From Bacillota bacterium (GTDB lineage Bacteria > Bacillota > Clostridia > Christensenellales > SZUA-584): a stretch of DNA of 64,000 nucleotides. Below, one piece after another: positions 41,890 through 48,856 of the stretch. Numbering within the stretch: the stretch's first letter is position 1; every line of letters begins with the position of its first letter. Under the pieces are notes generated by a model. It saw only the letters and a program-made list of their open reading frames with translations. It had not been told where the DNA came from and did not search any database. Made by a program: the position numbers and the translations under genes. Where the stretch lies: positions 1 through 64,000 of the forward strand of contig JAEWRI010000034.1 of NCBI GenBank assembly GCA_023460085.1. The letters are read 5' to 3'.

Positions 41890-44229
41890 ATGTTTTGTTC
41901 TCATTGTGGCGCAAACATGCCGGACGGCTCCGCTTTCTGTACGGTCTGCGGTGCAAAATTGCAGGGAGCGCCTTCAACGCCGCCGGTGCAGCCGCAGCAG
42001 CCGCAGTCCGGGCAGACTTCGTATGGACAGCCGCAATACGGCGGGACTCAATCCGGAGGGCATTATGCCCAGTCGCCATATGCCCATGGCTATGTTCAGA
42101 CTTACAATCAGGGCGCCCAGCCGCCCTCTCCGCGTCCCCCTAAGAAGGGCAGTCTTAAGCTTTGGCTGCTGATTGGCGGCGGTGTGCTACTTCTCGCCGT
42201 GGCGGCGATACTGCTGTTCGTAGTATTCAAGGTGGGGGGCGGCGGCGCGGAAGCGGGCTGGCCGCTGAGCGGAACCACCATGCAGACGAAGTTTGTCAAC
42301 GATGGCGCGGCGGTGTTTAAAAACGCTGTCTCCGGTCTGGGGCGAGCGGAGGAAGGCAGCATGGGCGAAGAGCCCTTCGATATCGATATCAAGCTCAGCA
42401 CCAGCATCGAGGGTTTCCCGGTGGAGGTGACGCTGAATGCCGTTTACGATGAAGAAACGCTCGGCGTGGCGGCGGATGCGATGGGACAGAGTGTCGTTAT
42501 GCTGCTTAGCGGGGATACGTTGTATACCGATATCTCCGGACAGGTTAACGGCTACCGCTTTGATACGGATGTGGATCTGTCTCAGCCTATGACGCTGACA
42601 GCCCGATTAAACGCGCTTGCGGAAGGGTTCGGGGGCAAGGACAGCAAGGCAACCCTTATCGTCGTTGAGGCAGCGGTGAACTGTATCGACGAGAAGTGCT
42701 TTGAAAAAAGCGGTGACGGTACCACCCTGACGCTGACGCAGGAGGATATCATCGCGATGCTGGAAGCGCTTCAGGCGAAGGCCGAGAAGGATGATGAGCT
42801 TGCGGAGGCCCTTGAAGACCTTGACATCGACCTTGACGAACGCATCGACAACGCCAAGGAGAATGACTCCGACGGTGAGCTCATAATGACAGTCTCGTAC
42901 GAGGACGGAACGCCCGTAGGGATTGTTCTTGATTTCAGCGAAGGCGCGGACGAGGTCCATATGGATTTCGGCTACGAGGATAAGGAAGACGGCCGGGATA
43001 TCAGCCTCAGCATGGAAGCGATGGGAACCACCGTGGATGGATCGCTGAGCATCCGCCGCGACGGCATTGATACGGATTACGACGGTGAGCTTACGGTCAG
43101 CGGCGGCGAAACGAACGACACCATTACGGTCAAGGGTACCGAAACCGTGGAAGACGGGGATGTAGAGGGCGACTGTACGGTATCCATCGCCAGCGTAGGT
43201 TCTTTCGATATCAGCTACAGCGGTACGGTAAAGTATGGCATGCCCAAAAACAAGGTGGAGGACGACAGCCGCTTCGACATCGATACCGCGGATGCGGAAA
43301 TCACCGATGTGGGAGAAGCGCTTGGGTCGGGCGTGGGCGGCCTGACAGGCTACAATGACGTTACAGGGATCCCCTCGGCGGAAGCTTCCGCCGATCCTGT
43401 GACGCCGGTGGTTACAGGCGATGTTACCATCGGCGTGGTGCTGCCTGACGACGATACCGGCTATATGGACTTGATTTCGGAGAGCATCGCATCGGAAGCG
43501 TCTTACTATGGATGGGAGGTCATCACCAGCATCAGCGACTCGCCGGATACGACAGTGGAAATTGTGCAATCCTATATCGCGCAGGGCGTGGAGGCGGTCA
43601 TCGTCGACCCGGACGGATTCGACAGCGTTTACGTGGAGGGGGTTGCCGACGAATGCGATAACGCGGGTGTAATTTGCGTGATGCTGCTGGACGAAGGCGA
43701 AGAGATATTTGGCGGCATGGCCGCGGTACAGTTTGATCTCGCGCACGCGGGTGCGGATTTGGCGTATTATTGCCAGAGCGGCAAAGCCTTTGTGCTTGAC
43801 GGAGATGGCGGACCAGACGCCACCGCGGATGCCGTTACCGATGCGCTGGTCAACGACAGCAGCTACGGCATTGCACATTACGAAGGCATCGAGCTGGTAG
43901 GCAGCGGGCCCGCAGAGGGCGATGTTGCGACGTTTGTAAAAGGAGTGCTTGCCTCGTATCCGGATCTTGCCACCTTCGTCTGTACGGATCCGGAGCTGGC
44001 TTATGACACGCTGGCGGCGCTGGAGGCCGCGGGCTTCACGGGCGATCTGCTCTGCTTTACCTACGAGCCGGTCATGGAGAAGATGAGTCCGATTATGGTT
44101 AATACCTATGTAACCTACGAGTACTTCTCGGCAACCGACATCGGATACTACAGCGTAATGGCAATCGCGGACCAGCTGCTGTATGGAACCGAGCCGCAGA
44201 CATATACGGTGACCTCTTACGTCTGGTAA
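41890..44229 (+). CDS. Membrane protein: zinc ribbon, TM helix, beta-rich domain and sugar-type periplasmic-binding domain
   Basis: The 779-residue protein joins parts seldom found together. They are a cytoplasmic zinc ribbon (C3-x2-C6 ... C17-x2-C20), a Pro/Gln/Tyr-rich linker (25-85), one transmembrane helix (91-113) and an acidic beta-rich extracellular region (about 125-490). The last part is a Peripla_BP_4-type solute-binding domain (510-779: VTIGVVLPDDDTGYMDLI ... GVEAVIVDPDGFDSVYVEGV). The last domain resembles LacI/RbsB-type sugar or autoinducer binders, yet no ABC transporter or kinase is adjacent. A ligand-sensing membrane protein signalling through its ribbon is one possibility. 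GGAGGGCGATT precedes ATG 41890. Confidence 0.75.
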   Translation: MFCSHCGANMPDGSAFCTVCGAKLQGAPSTPPVQPQQPQSGQTSYGQPQYGGTQSGGHYAQSPYAHGYVQTYNQGAQPPSPRPPKKGSLKLWLLIGGGVLLLAVAAILLFVVFKVGGGGAEAGWPLSGTTMQTKFVNDGAAVFKNAVSGLGRAEEGSMGEEPFDIDIKLSTSIEGFPVEVTLNAVYDEETLGVAADAMGQSVVMLLSGDTLYTDISGQVNGYRFDTDVDLSQPMTLTARLNALAEGFGGKDSKATLIVVEAAVNCIDEKCFEKSGDGTTLTLTQEDIIAMLEALQAKAEKDDELAEALEDLDIDLDERIDNAKENDSDGELIMTVSYEDGTPVGIVLDFSEGADEVHMDFGYEDKEDGRDISLSMEAMGTTVDGSLSIRRDGIDTDYDGELTVSGGETNDTITVKGTETVEDGDVEGDCTVSIASVGSFDISYSGTVKYGMPKNKVEDDSRFDIDTADAEITDVGEALGSGVGGLTGYNDVTGIPSAEASADPVTPVVTGDVTIGVVLPDDDTGYMDLISESIASEASYYGWEVITSISDSPDTTVEIVQSYIAQGVEAVIVDPDGFDSVYVEGVADECDNAGVICVMLLDEGEEIFGGMAAVQFDLAHAGADLAYYCQSGKAFVLDGDGGPDATADAVTDALVNDSSYGIAHYEGIELVGSGPAEGDVATFVKGVLASYPDLATFVCTDPELAYDTLAALEAAGFTGDLLCFTYEPVMEKMSPIMVNTYVTYEYFSATDIGYYSVMAIADQLLYGTEPQTYTVTSYVW

Positions 44230-44240
44230 GCGCAAAGCAC

Positions 44241-44264
44241 GGGGCGGTATTCCGCCCCATTTTT
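44241..44264 (+). terminator. Rho-independent terminator
   Basis: GGGGCGG/CCGCCCC (44241-44247 with 44252-44258), a 4-base loop, AT and then TTTT. Confidence 0.85.
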
Positions 44265-44288
44265 GTATCCGGCTTTTCCGAGCCGCTG

Positions 44289-44317
44289 TTGAAACCCCGG
44301 AAGCATTATTGTATACT
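44289..44317 (+). promoter_or_regulatory. Promoter of the phosphofructokinase gene
   Basis: TTGAAA (44289-44294), a 17-base spacer and TATACT (44312-44317), 34 bases before the start. Confidence 0.75.
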
Positions 44318-44350
44318 CAGACGGAAACCAAGAAGGAGGACTGAAGCGCG

Positions 44351-45406
44351 ATGCGCATTGGAATATTGACGAGCGGCGGAGACTGCCCCGGCCTCAACGC
44401 CGCCATCCGAGGGGTGGCCAAGGCGTCGTACCAGCTTTTTAACGATGCCGAAATAGTGGGCATCATGGGAGGCTATGAGGGCCTTATCAACGGGCATTAC
44501 CGTGTGATGGAAAAGGAGGAGTTCTCCGGCATACTGACGCTGGGCGGCACGATACTGCGTACCTCTCGCGGAGGCGGCGCGGCGGGCCATCAGAACACCG
44601 GGCGCTATCTGGATATGTTTCGCATGATGGCGAAGAACTACGAGAAGATGGAGCTGGACTGCCTCGTGACGCTGGGGGGGAACGGAACGCACACCGCAGC
44701 GGGGATGCTGGCAGAGCACGGCCTGAACGTTATCGGCCTTCCCAAAACCATAGACAACGACATCTACGGCACGGAAGTGACATTTGGCTATCAAAGCGCG
44801 GTCGACATCGCGACGGACGTTATTGACCGGGTGCATACCACGGCGATGTCGCACTCGCGCGTGATGATTATCGAGCTGATGGGCAATACGGCGGGCTGGC
44901 TGACGCTTTCGGCAGGGTTGGCGGGCGGCGCGGACGTGATACTGATCCCCGAGATTCCCTATGCCATTCAGGCGGTGGCGGACGCCATCTACGAGCGCTA
45001 CGAGGGCGGCAAACCGTATTCCATCATCGTCGTGGCGGAGGGCGCACGCAGCGTCACCGACGAGCCCGGCACCAGCCTTAAGGGTAAGCACTATTCCATC
45101 GGCTATAAACTGGCTGACGAGCTGTCGCAGGTCATCGACATCGATACGCGCGTTGTCGTGCCGGGGCATTATCAGCGGGGCGGCCCGCCGTGTCCGTACG
45201 ATCGGCTGCTGGCAACCGAGATGGGCGTCTATGCCGCGAAGCTCATTCAGCAGAAGCGGTACGGCGAAACGGTGGCCGTAAAGGACGGCAAGGTGACGTC
45301 CAACCTGATGTCGGATGTCGCGGGCAAAACGAAGAACGTGCCGCTGGACGCGCACCTGCTGGAAGTGGGGCATGACATCGGCGTGAGCTTCGGGGAAGCA
45401 AAATAG
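44351..45406 (+). CDS. pfkA: 6-phosphofructokinase, mixed-type (Gly104/Lys124 pattern)
   Basis: The 351-residue protein is a PfkA-family enzyme that phosphorylates fructose 6-phosphate in glycolysis. It starts MRIGILTSGGDCPGLNAAIRG. The phosphate-donor loop is GGNGTH where E. coli PfkA has GGDGS: Asn replaces Asp103 but Gly104 is kept. Next is PKTIDNDI, with Lys at the position (124) that is Gly in the ATP enzyme; the catalytic Asp of TIDND is intact. Gly104 points to ATP, while Lys124 is shared with PPi-dependent enzymes, so the donor cannot be decided from sequence alone. GGAGG lies upstream of ATG 44351, and a terminator follows directly. Confidence 0.9.
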   Translation: MRIGILTSGGDCPGLNAAIRGVAKASYQLFNDAEIVGIMGGYEGLINGHYRVMEKEEFSGILTLGGTILRTSRGGGAAGHQNTGRYLDMFRMMAKNYEKMELDCLVTLGGNGTHTAAGMLAEHGLNVIGLPKTIDNDIYGTEVTFGYQSAVDIATDVIDRVHTTAMSHSRVMIIELMGNTAGWLTLSAGLAGGADVILIPEIPYAIQAVADAIYERYEGGKPYSIIVVAEGARSVTDEPGTSLKGKHYSIGYKLADELSQVIDIDTRVVVPGHYQRGGPPCPYDRLLATEMGVYAAKLIQQKRYGETVAVKDGKVTSNLMSDVAGKTKNVPLDAHLLEVGHDIGVSFGEAK

Positions 45407-45411
45407 ACAGG

Positions 45412-45438
45412 AACGCCCTGCTTCGGCAGGGCGTTTTT
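45412..45438 (+). terminator. Rho-independent terminator after pfkA
   Basis: AACGCCCTGC/GCAGGGCGTT with a TTCG loop (45412-45421 with 45426-45435), then TTT. It runs into the stop codon of the convergent crcB gene. Confidence 0.88.
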
Positions 45439-45817
45439 ATGCGTGCGCGCGGACGAGTCTGGCCAGCGCCAGCCCCGCGAAAACGAACAGCAGGCTGAGC
45501 CCCACATTCAGCAGTACGTTGGCTCCCGCCAGTCCGTACGAGCCTTTTTCAATCATGGTGACCGTCTCCAGGCTGAACGCGGAAAACGTGGAGAGGCCGC
45601 CCAGCAGTCCGGTGGTGAGGAACAGCCTGACGTTTGCGGGAAGCGCCGTGGTCTGGCGCTCGATGCCGATGATGAAGCCGATGAGGAACCCGGCCAGCGC
45701 GTTGGACAGCAGGGTGCCGTACGGAAAATGAGGCAGCGCGGCGCTCAGCGCGCTGCTCAGCAGATACCGTGAGCACGCGCCCACAAAACCTCCGAGTCCG
45801 ATGTACAGTATTACGAT
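45437..45817 (-). CDS. crcB: Fluoride exporter FluC/CrcB with a probable non-standard start codon
   Basis: The protein (126 residues if started at 45817) is a four-helix FluC channel: LYIGLGGFVGACSRYLLS, GTLLSNALAGFLIGF, and LTTGLLGGLSTFSAFSLET with the Phe-box and Na+ site. It lets F- leave the cell. The only Shine-Dalgarno sequence (AAGGAGG, 45832-45826) points to codon ATC at 45817 (8-base gap) or ATT at 45823 (2-base gap). No ATG, GTG or TTG occurs in frame after it and before the conserved core. An in-frame GTG at 45859 lies inside the riboswitch terminator and lacks a ribosome site. A fluoride riboswitch lies upstream. Confidence 0.85.
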   Translation of the reverse strand: MVILYIGLGGFVGACSRYLLSSALSAALPHFPYGTLLSNALAGFLIGFIIGIERQTTALPANVRLFLTTGLLGGLSTFSAFSLETVTMIEKGSYGLAGANVLLNVGLSLLFVFAGLALARLVRAHA

Positions 45818-45838
45818 GTCAATTCCCTCCTTGATGCG

Positions 45839-45881
45839 AAAAAGCCGACGCTTCCGCACTCAAACTGCAGAAGTCATCAGC
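45839..45881 (-). terminator. Riboswitch-controlled terminator upstream of crcB
   Basis: On the minus strand GCTGATG(A)CTTCTGCA (45881-45866) pairs with TGCGGAAGCGTCGGC (45858-45844) around a GTTTGAG loop, with one bulged A and three G-U pairs, followed by TTTTT (45843-45839). The left arm is also the 3' strand of the fluoride aptamer, so the two structures exclude each other. Confidence 0.8.
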
Positions 45882-45928
45882 CTTGTCAGCGGTTCGGCCC
45901 GAAGGCGCAGGGAGAACTTCATTCCCGT
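45866..45928 (-). promoter_or_regulatory. Fluoride riboswitch (crcB motif)
   Basis: On the minus strand the order GGGAATGAAGTTCTCCC, an extra GC-rich hairpin, GAACCGCTGACAAG and GCTGATGACTTCTGC follows the crcB-motif pattern (GG..AUG..GUUC.CC, then AACCGC..GCUGAUGAC..CU.C). The usual GGAGU/ACUCC pairing appears here as GAAGT/ACTTC, a compensated change. Fluoride binding would stabilise the aptamer, prevent the terminator and switch crcB on. Confidence 0.82.
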
Positions 45929-45932
45929 ATGA

Positions 45933-45961
45933 AGGATACCATCCCGCGCGGTAAAAATCAA
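45933..45961 (-). promoter_or_regulatory. Promoter of the fluoride riboswitch-crcB transcript
   Basis: On the minus strand TTGATT (45961-45956), a 17-base spacer and TATCCT (45938-45933), just before the aptamer. Confidence 0.65.
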
Positions 45962-45993
45962 TCTCTGCGGTCCTTCGGCGCGGACGTTTCGTA

Positions 45994-46022
45994 TTGATTC
46001 CCGGCATTTGCTCTGCTATACT
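45994..46022 (+). promoter_or_regulatory. Promoter of the tyrS leader
   Basis: TTGATT (45994-45999), a 17-base spacer and TATACT (46017-46022). The transcript would start near 46029 and carry about 180 bases of leader before tyrS. The crcB promoter points the other way 32 bases upstream. Confidence 0.75.
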
Positions 46023-46050
46023 GACCTTACAGAATCTGAAAGGATTTAAG

Positions 46051-46137
46051 ATGATCGCATTGCAGAAGGCAGCCGCATACCGCGTTCAGCCGGCCTCCTA
46101 TTATTACGGAAGCAGGCCTTGGTTGCCCTTGCCATGA
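46051..46137 (+). CDS. Tyrosine-rich leader peptide of the tyrS attenuator
   Basis: The 28-residue open frame begins at ATG 46051 with AAAGGA (46039-46044) 6 bases before it and ends at TGA 46135-46137. It starts MIALQKAAAY and ends SYYYGSRPWLPLP, with four Tyr codons of which three are consecutive (TAT TAT TAC, 46099-46107). A strong terminator follows 22 bases after the stop and then tyrS. This is the layout of an amino-acid biosynthetic leader peptide: ribosome stalling at Tyr codons when charged tRNA-Tyr is scarce would let transcription continue into tyrosyl-tRNA synthetase. No T-box elements are seen. Confidence 0.75.
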   Translation: MIALQKAAAYRVQPASYYYGSRPWLPLP

Positions 46138-46159
46138 TGCGTGACTGAATGGCAAATCG

Positions 46160-46198
46160 GCGGCTCAAGGCTTATGCGCCTGGGGCCGCTTTTATTTT
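46160..46198 (+). terminator. Attenuator terminator before tyrS
   Basis: GCGGCTC-A-AGGC (46160-46171) pairs with GCCT-G-GGGCCGC (46178-46189), a 6-base loop, followed by TTTTATTTT. The left inner arm CAAGGC (46166-46171) can instead pair with GCCTTG at 46116-46121, just after the Tyr codons. GCCTT (46116-46120) can also pair with AAGGC at 46066-46070. This gives the 1:2, 2:3, 3:4 set of a classical attenuator. Confidence 0.8.
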
Positions 46199-46209
46199 GG
46201 GAGGATTTT

Positions 46210-47382
46210 ATGGAGGATGGAAAGCGAGTGTTTGGAACCATATGCCGCAGCGCGGTGGACATCTTTTCCGCCGAAAGTCTGGAGGAGCGACTTTGCTGCG
46301 GCAGGCCCTTAAAGATTAAGTTCGGCGCGGATCCTTCGCGTCCGGATCTGCATCTGGGGCACACCGTGCCGCTACGCATGCTGCGGCGCCTGCAGGATGC
46401 CGGGCACGAAATCATATTCGTGATCGGTGACTTTACGGGCATGATAGGAGATCCCTCCGGCAAGAGCAAGGCGCGTGCTCCGCTGACGTTTGAGGAAACG
46501 CGGCGCAACGGGCGAAGCTATTTTGAGCAGGTGGGCAAGATACTGGACACGAAAAAAGCCCGCATCGCGTACAATTCCGAGTGGCTGGGGCGGATGGATT
46601 TCGCGGACGTGCTGAAGCTTGCGGGCAAGTACACGCTGGCCCGGATGATGGAGCGCGACGATTTTGCCAAACGCTACGCGGCGGGCCATCCCATCGGGCT
46701 GCACGAGCTGCTTTACCCGCTCATGCAGGGGTACGACTCCGTCGCATTGGGTGCGGATGTCGAAGTGGGCGGAACGGATCAGACGTTCAACCTGCTGGTG
46801 GGGCGCGAACTGCAGCGCGACTACGGGCAAACCCCGCAGGAGGTGATTACGTTTCCGCTGCTGCCGGGATTGGACGGCGTGGAGAAAATGAGCAAGTCGC
46901 TGGACAACTATATCGGCATCGGCGAACCCGCGGACAGCATTTTTGAAAAATGCATGCGGGTGCCGGATGTGCTGCTGGAGGACTATTTCCGTCTGACCGC
47001 GGACGTGCCGGAGGAAACGTACAGGCCGCTGCTGAGCGCGGATATCCGACAGGCGCACTTTCTGTACGCGCGGGAAATCACGCGGATGTACTGCGGAAGC
47101 GATGCCGCCGCGAGCGCGGAACTGCGGTATGTAACCGTCGCGTCCGGCAGGGCACCGGGAACCATGAGGGTCATCTCGGTGAATGGAAGTGGGGCATCCA
47201 TCGTTGCGCTGCTGCGGGAGGCGGGATTTGCGCAGTCCAACTCGGAGGCGAGAAGGCTGATAGAGGGCAGGGGCATACGGCTGAACGGGGAGACGGTGGA
47301 AGACGTAGGGCTCACCGTGAGCGGAGATGCCGTTTTAAGCCGCGGAAAAAATCAATTTGTGAGAATACGCTTCCGGCACTGA
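46210..47382 (+). CDS. tyrS: Tyrosyl-tRNA synthetase
   Basis: The 390-residue protein is a class I aminoacyl-tRNA synthetase that charges tRNA-Tyr. It has HLGH (48-51) as the HIGH motif, the Tyr-binding region GTDQTFNLLVGRE, KMSKS (226-230), and a C-terminal S4 RNA-binding domain (about 325-390: EARRLIEGRGIRLNGETVED). The short spacing and overall look fit the TyrZ-type branch. GGGAGG lies 5 bases before ATG 46210. An attenuator with a Tyr leader peptide lies upstream, so synthesis should rise when charged tRNA-Tyr is low. Confidence 0.95.
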   Translation: MEDGKRVFGTICRSAVDIFSAESLEERLCCGRPLKIKFGADPSRPDLHLGHTVPLRMLRRLQDAGHEIIFVIGDFTGMIGDPSGKSKARAPLTFEETRRNGRSYFEQVGKILDTKKARIAYNSEWLGRMDFADVLKLAGKYTLARMMERDDFAKRYAAGHPIGLHELLYPLMQGYDSVALGADVEVGGTDQTFNLLVGRELQRDYGQTPQEVITFPLLPGLDGVEKMSKSLDNYIGIGEPADSIFEKCMRVPDVLLEDYFRLTADVPEETYRPLLSADIRQAHFLYAREITRMYCGSDAAASAELRYVTVASGRAPGTMRVISVNGSGASIVALLREAGFAQSNSEARRLIEGRGIRLNGETVEDVGLTVSGDAVLSRGKNQFVRIRFRH

Positions 47383-47396
47383 CCCGGCGCGTTGCA

Positions 47397-47425
47397 TTGA
47401 CACGCCCCGCAGAATAAATTAATAT
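47397..47425 (+). promoter_or_regulatory. Promoter of the glmU operon
   Basis: TTGACA (47397-47402), a 17-base spacer and TAATAT (47420-47425). The leader contains a GCGCC-GCAA-GGCGC hairpin (47450-47463) without a T run. Confidence 0.8.
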
Positions 47426-47494
47426 GAGGATGGTTTAATAAAGTTGATGAGCGCCGCAAGGCGCTTCAAATTTGAATAGATAGGACGGAAAGCC

Positions 47495-48856
47495 ATGGAA
47501 GATTGTATTGCCGTCATACTGGCCGCGGGCGAAGGCAAACGGATGCACTCCTCGCTGCCCAAAGTGATGCACCGCGCCGCGGGCAGGCCGCTGGCGCAAT
47601 GGGTGGCGAAGGCCGCGCGGGAGGCGACGAACGCCGCGCCGGTGCTCGTGGTGGGCGTGGGCGCAGAGCAGGTGCGCGCATACTTCGACGATGAAGTGCG
47701 CTATGCCGAGCAGCAGGAGCAGCGGGGCACAGGCCACGCCGTGATGGCCGCGCAGGAATTCCTCGCCGGAGACGGCTACGCGCTGTGCATCGCGGGCGAC
47801 ATGCCATTGCTGCGCGCGGAGACGCTGAAGCGCGCCGTGGATACGGCAAGGGCGGAGAGGCTGGGCGTTTGCCTGCTTTCGGCGGTACTGCCCGATCCCG
47901 CGGGATATGGCCGTGTCGTCCGTGAAAACGGCGACATTCGACGTATCGTGGAGCACCGCGACGCGACGGCGGAGGAGAGGACGATATGCGAGGTCAACAC
48001 CTCGGTATACTGCTTCCACATTCCCGCCCTGCGCGAGGCGCTGTCCGCCTTGCGCTGCGACAACGAACAATGCGAGTACTACCTGACCGACTGTGTGGAG
48101 CATATTGTAAACAGCGGCAAGCGCGTGCAGGCGCTGGTGGCCGACGCGCAGGAGTGCCTCGGCGTCAATGACCGGGCGCAGCTGGCGGCCGCCGCGAAGG
48201 TGCTGCGCAGCCGCATCAACACGGGGCTGATGCAGTCGGGCGTTACCCTTATCGACCCGGACGCGGCGTACATCGACGCGGATGTGCAGGTGGGCTGTGA
48301 CGCCGTCATCTATCCGGGCGTTACGCTGGAAGGCCGCACGGTGATCGGCGAGGGCGCCATACTCTACCCGGGCAGCCGCATCGAGAACAGCATCGTAGGG
48401 CGCGGCACAACGGTGCAAAATTCCGTAGTGCTGGACGCGCGCATCGGCGAGCACAGCACCATCGGTCCGTACGCATACCTGCGGCCCGGCACGGACATCG
48501 GCGACGGCTGCCGCGTGGGCGACTTCGTGGAGGTCAAAAACGCGCAGATCAAGGACGGCGCGAAGGTCTCTCACCTGTCGTATATTGGTGACGGCGAGAT
48601 CGGCGAGAAGAGCAACATCGGCTGTGGCGTGGTGTTCTCCAACTACGACGGCAAGAAGAAGTACCGCACTGTGGTGGGCAAAGATGTATTCGTAGGCTGC
48701 AATGTAAATCTCATCGCGCCGGTTTCCGTGGGCGACGGCGCGTATGTGGCGGCGGGCTCCACCGTGACGGAGGACGTGGAAGGCGACGCGCTGTGCGTTG
48801 CGCGGTGCCGTCAGACGGTGAAACCCGGCTGGGCGAAGAAGCGGAGGGAAGAGTGA
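47495..48856 (+). CDS. glmU: Bifunctional UDP-N-acetylglucosamine pyrophosphorylase / glucosamine-1-phosphate N-acetyltransferase
   Basis: The 453-residue protein has the N-terminal uridyltransferase domain (LAAGEGKRMHSSLPKVMH; QRGTGHAVMAAQ; CIAGDMPLL; EVNTSVYCF) and the C-terminal left-handed beta-helix acetyltransferase domain (about 250-453, hexapeptide repeats; SHLSYIGDGEIGEKSNIGCG). It makes UDP-GlcNAc for peptidoglycan. It leads a glmU-HAD-pth-mfd run, an order close to that of many Bacillota. The stop overlaps the GTG start of the HAD gene. Confidence 0.96.
   Translation: MEDCIAVILAAGEGKRMHSSLPKVMHRAAGRPLAQWVAKAAREATNAAPVLVVGVGAEQVRAYFDDEVRYAEQQEQRGTGHAVMAAQEFLAGDGYALCIAGDMPLLRAETLKRAVDTARAERLGVCLLSAVLPDPAGYGRVVRENGDIRRIVEHRDATAEERTICEVNTSVYCFHIPALREALSALRCDNEQCEYYLTDCVEHIVNSGKRVQALVADAQECLGVNDRAQLAAAAKVLRSRINTGLMQSGVTLIDPDAAYIDADVQVGCDAVIYPGVTLEGRTVIGEGAILYPGSRIENSIVGRGTTVQNSVVLDARIGEHSTIGPYAYLRPGTDIGDGCRVGDFVEVKNAQIKDGAKVSHLSYIGDGEIGEKSNIGCGVVFSNYDGKKKYRTVVGKDVFVGCNVNLIAPVSVGDGAYVAAGSTVTEDVEGDALCVARCRQTVKPGWAKKRREE

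Noticed and set aside
42607..44235. Minus-strand open frame of 542 codons
   Set aside because: Antisense to the solute-binding fusion protein; no recognisable domain.
46030..46200. T-box riboswitch before tyrS
   Set aside because: No T-box sequence (AGGGUGGNACCGCG), no specifier-loop architecture, and the leader is short; the Tyr-codon ORF explains it better.
47447..47479. Ten-codon ORF in the glmU leader
   Set aside because: No good ribosome site, no codon bias and no terminator after it; unlike the tyrS leader it has no attenuation structure.
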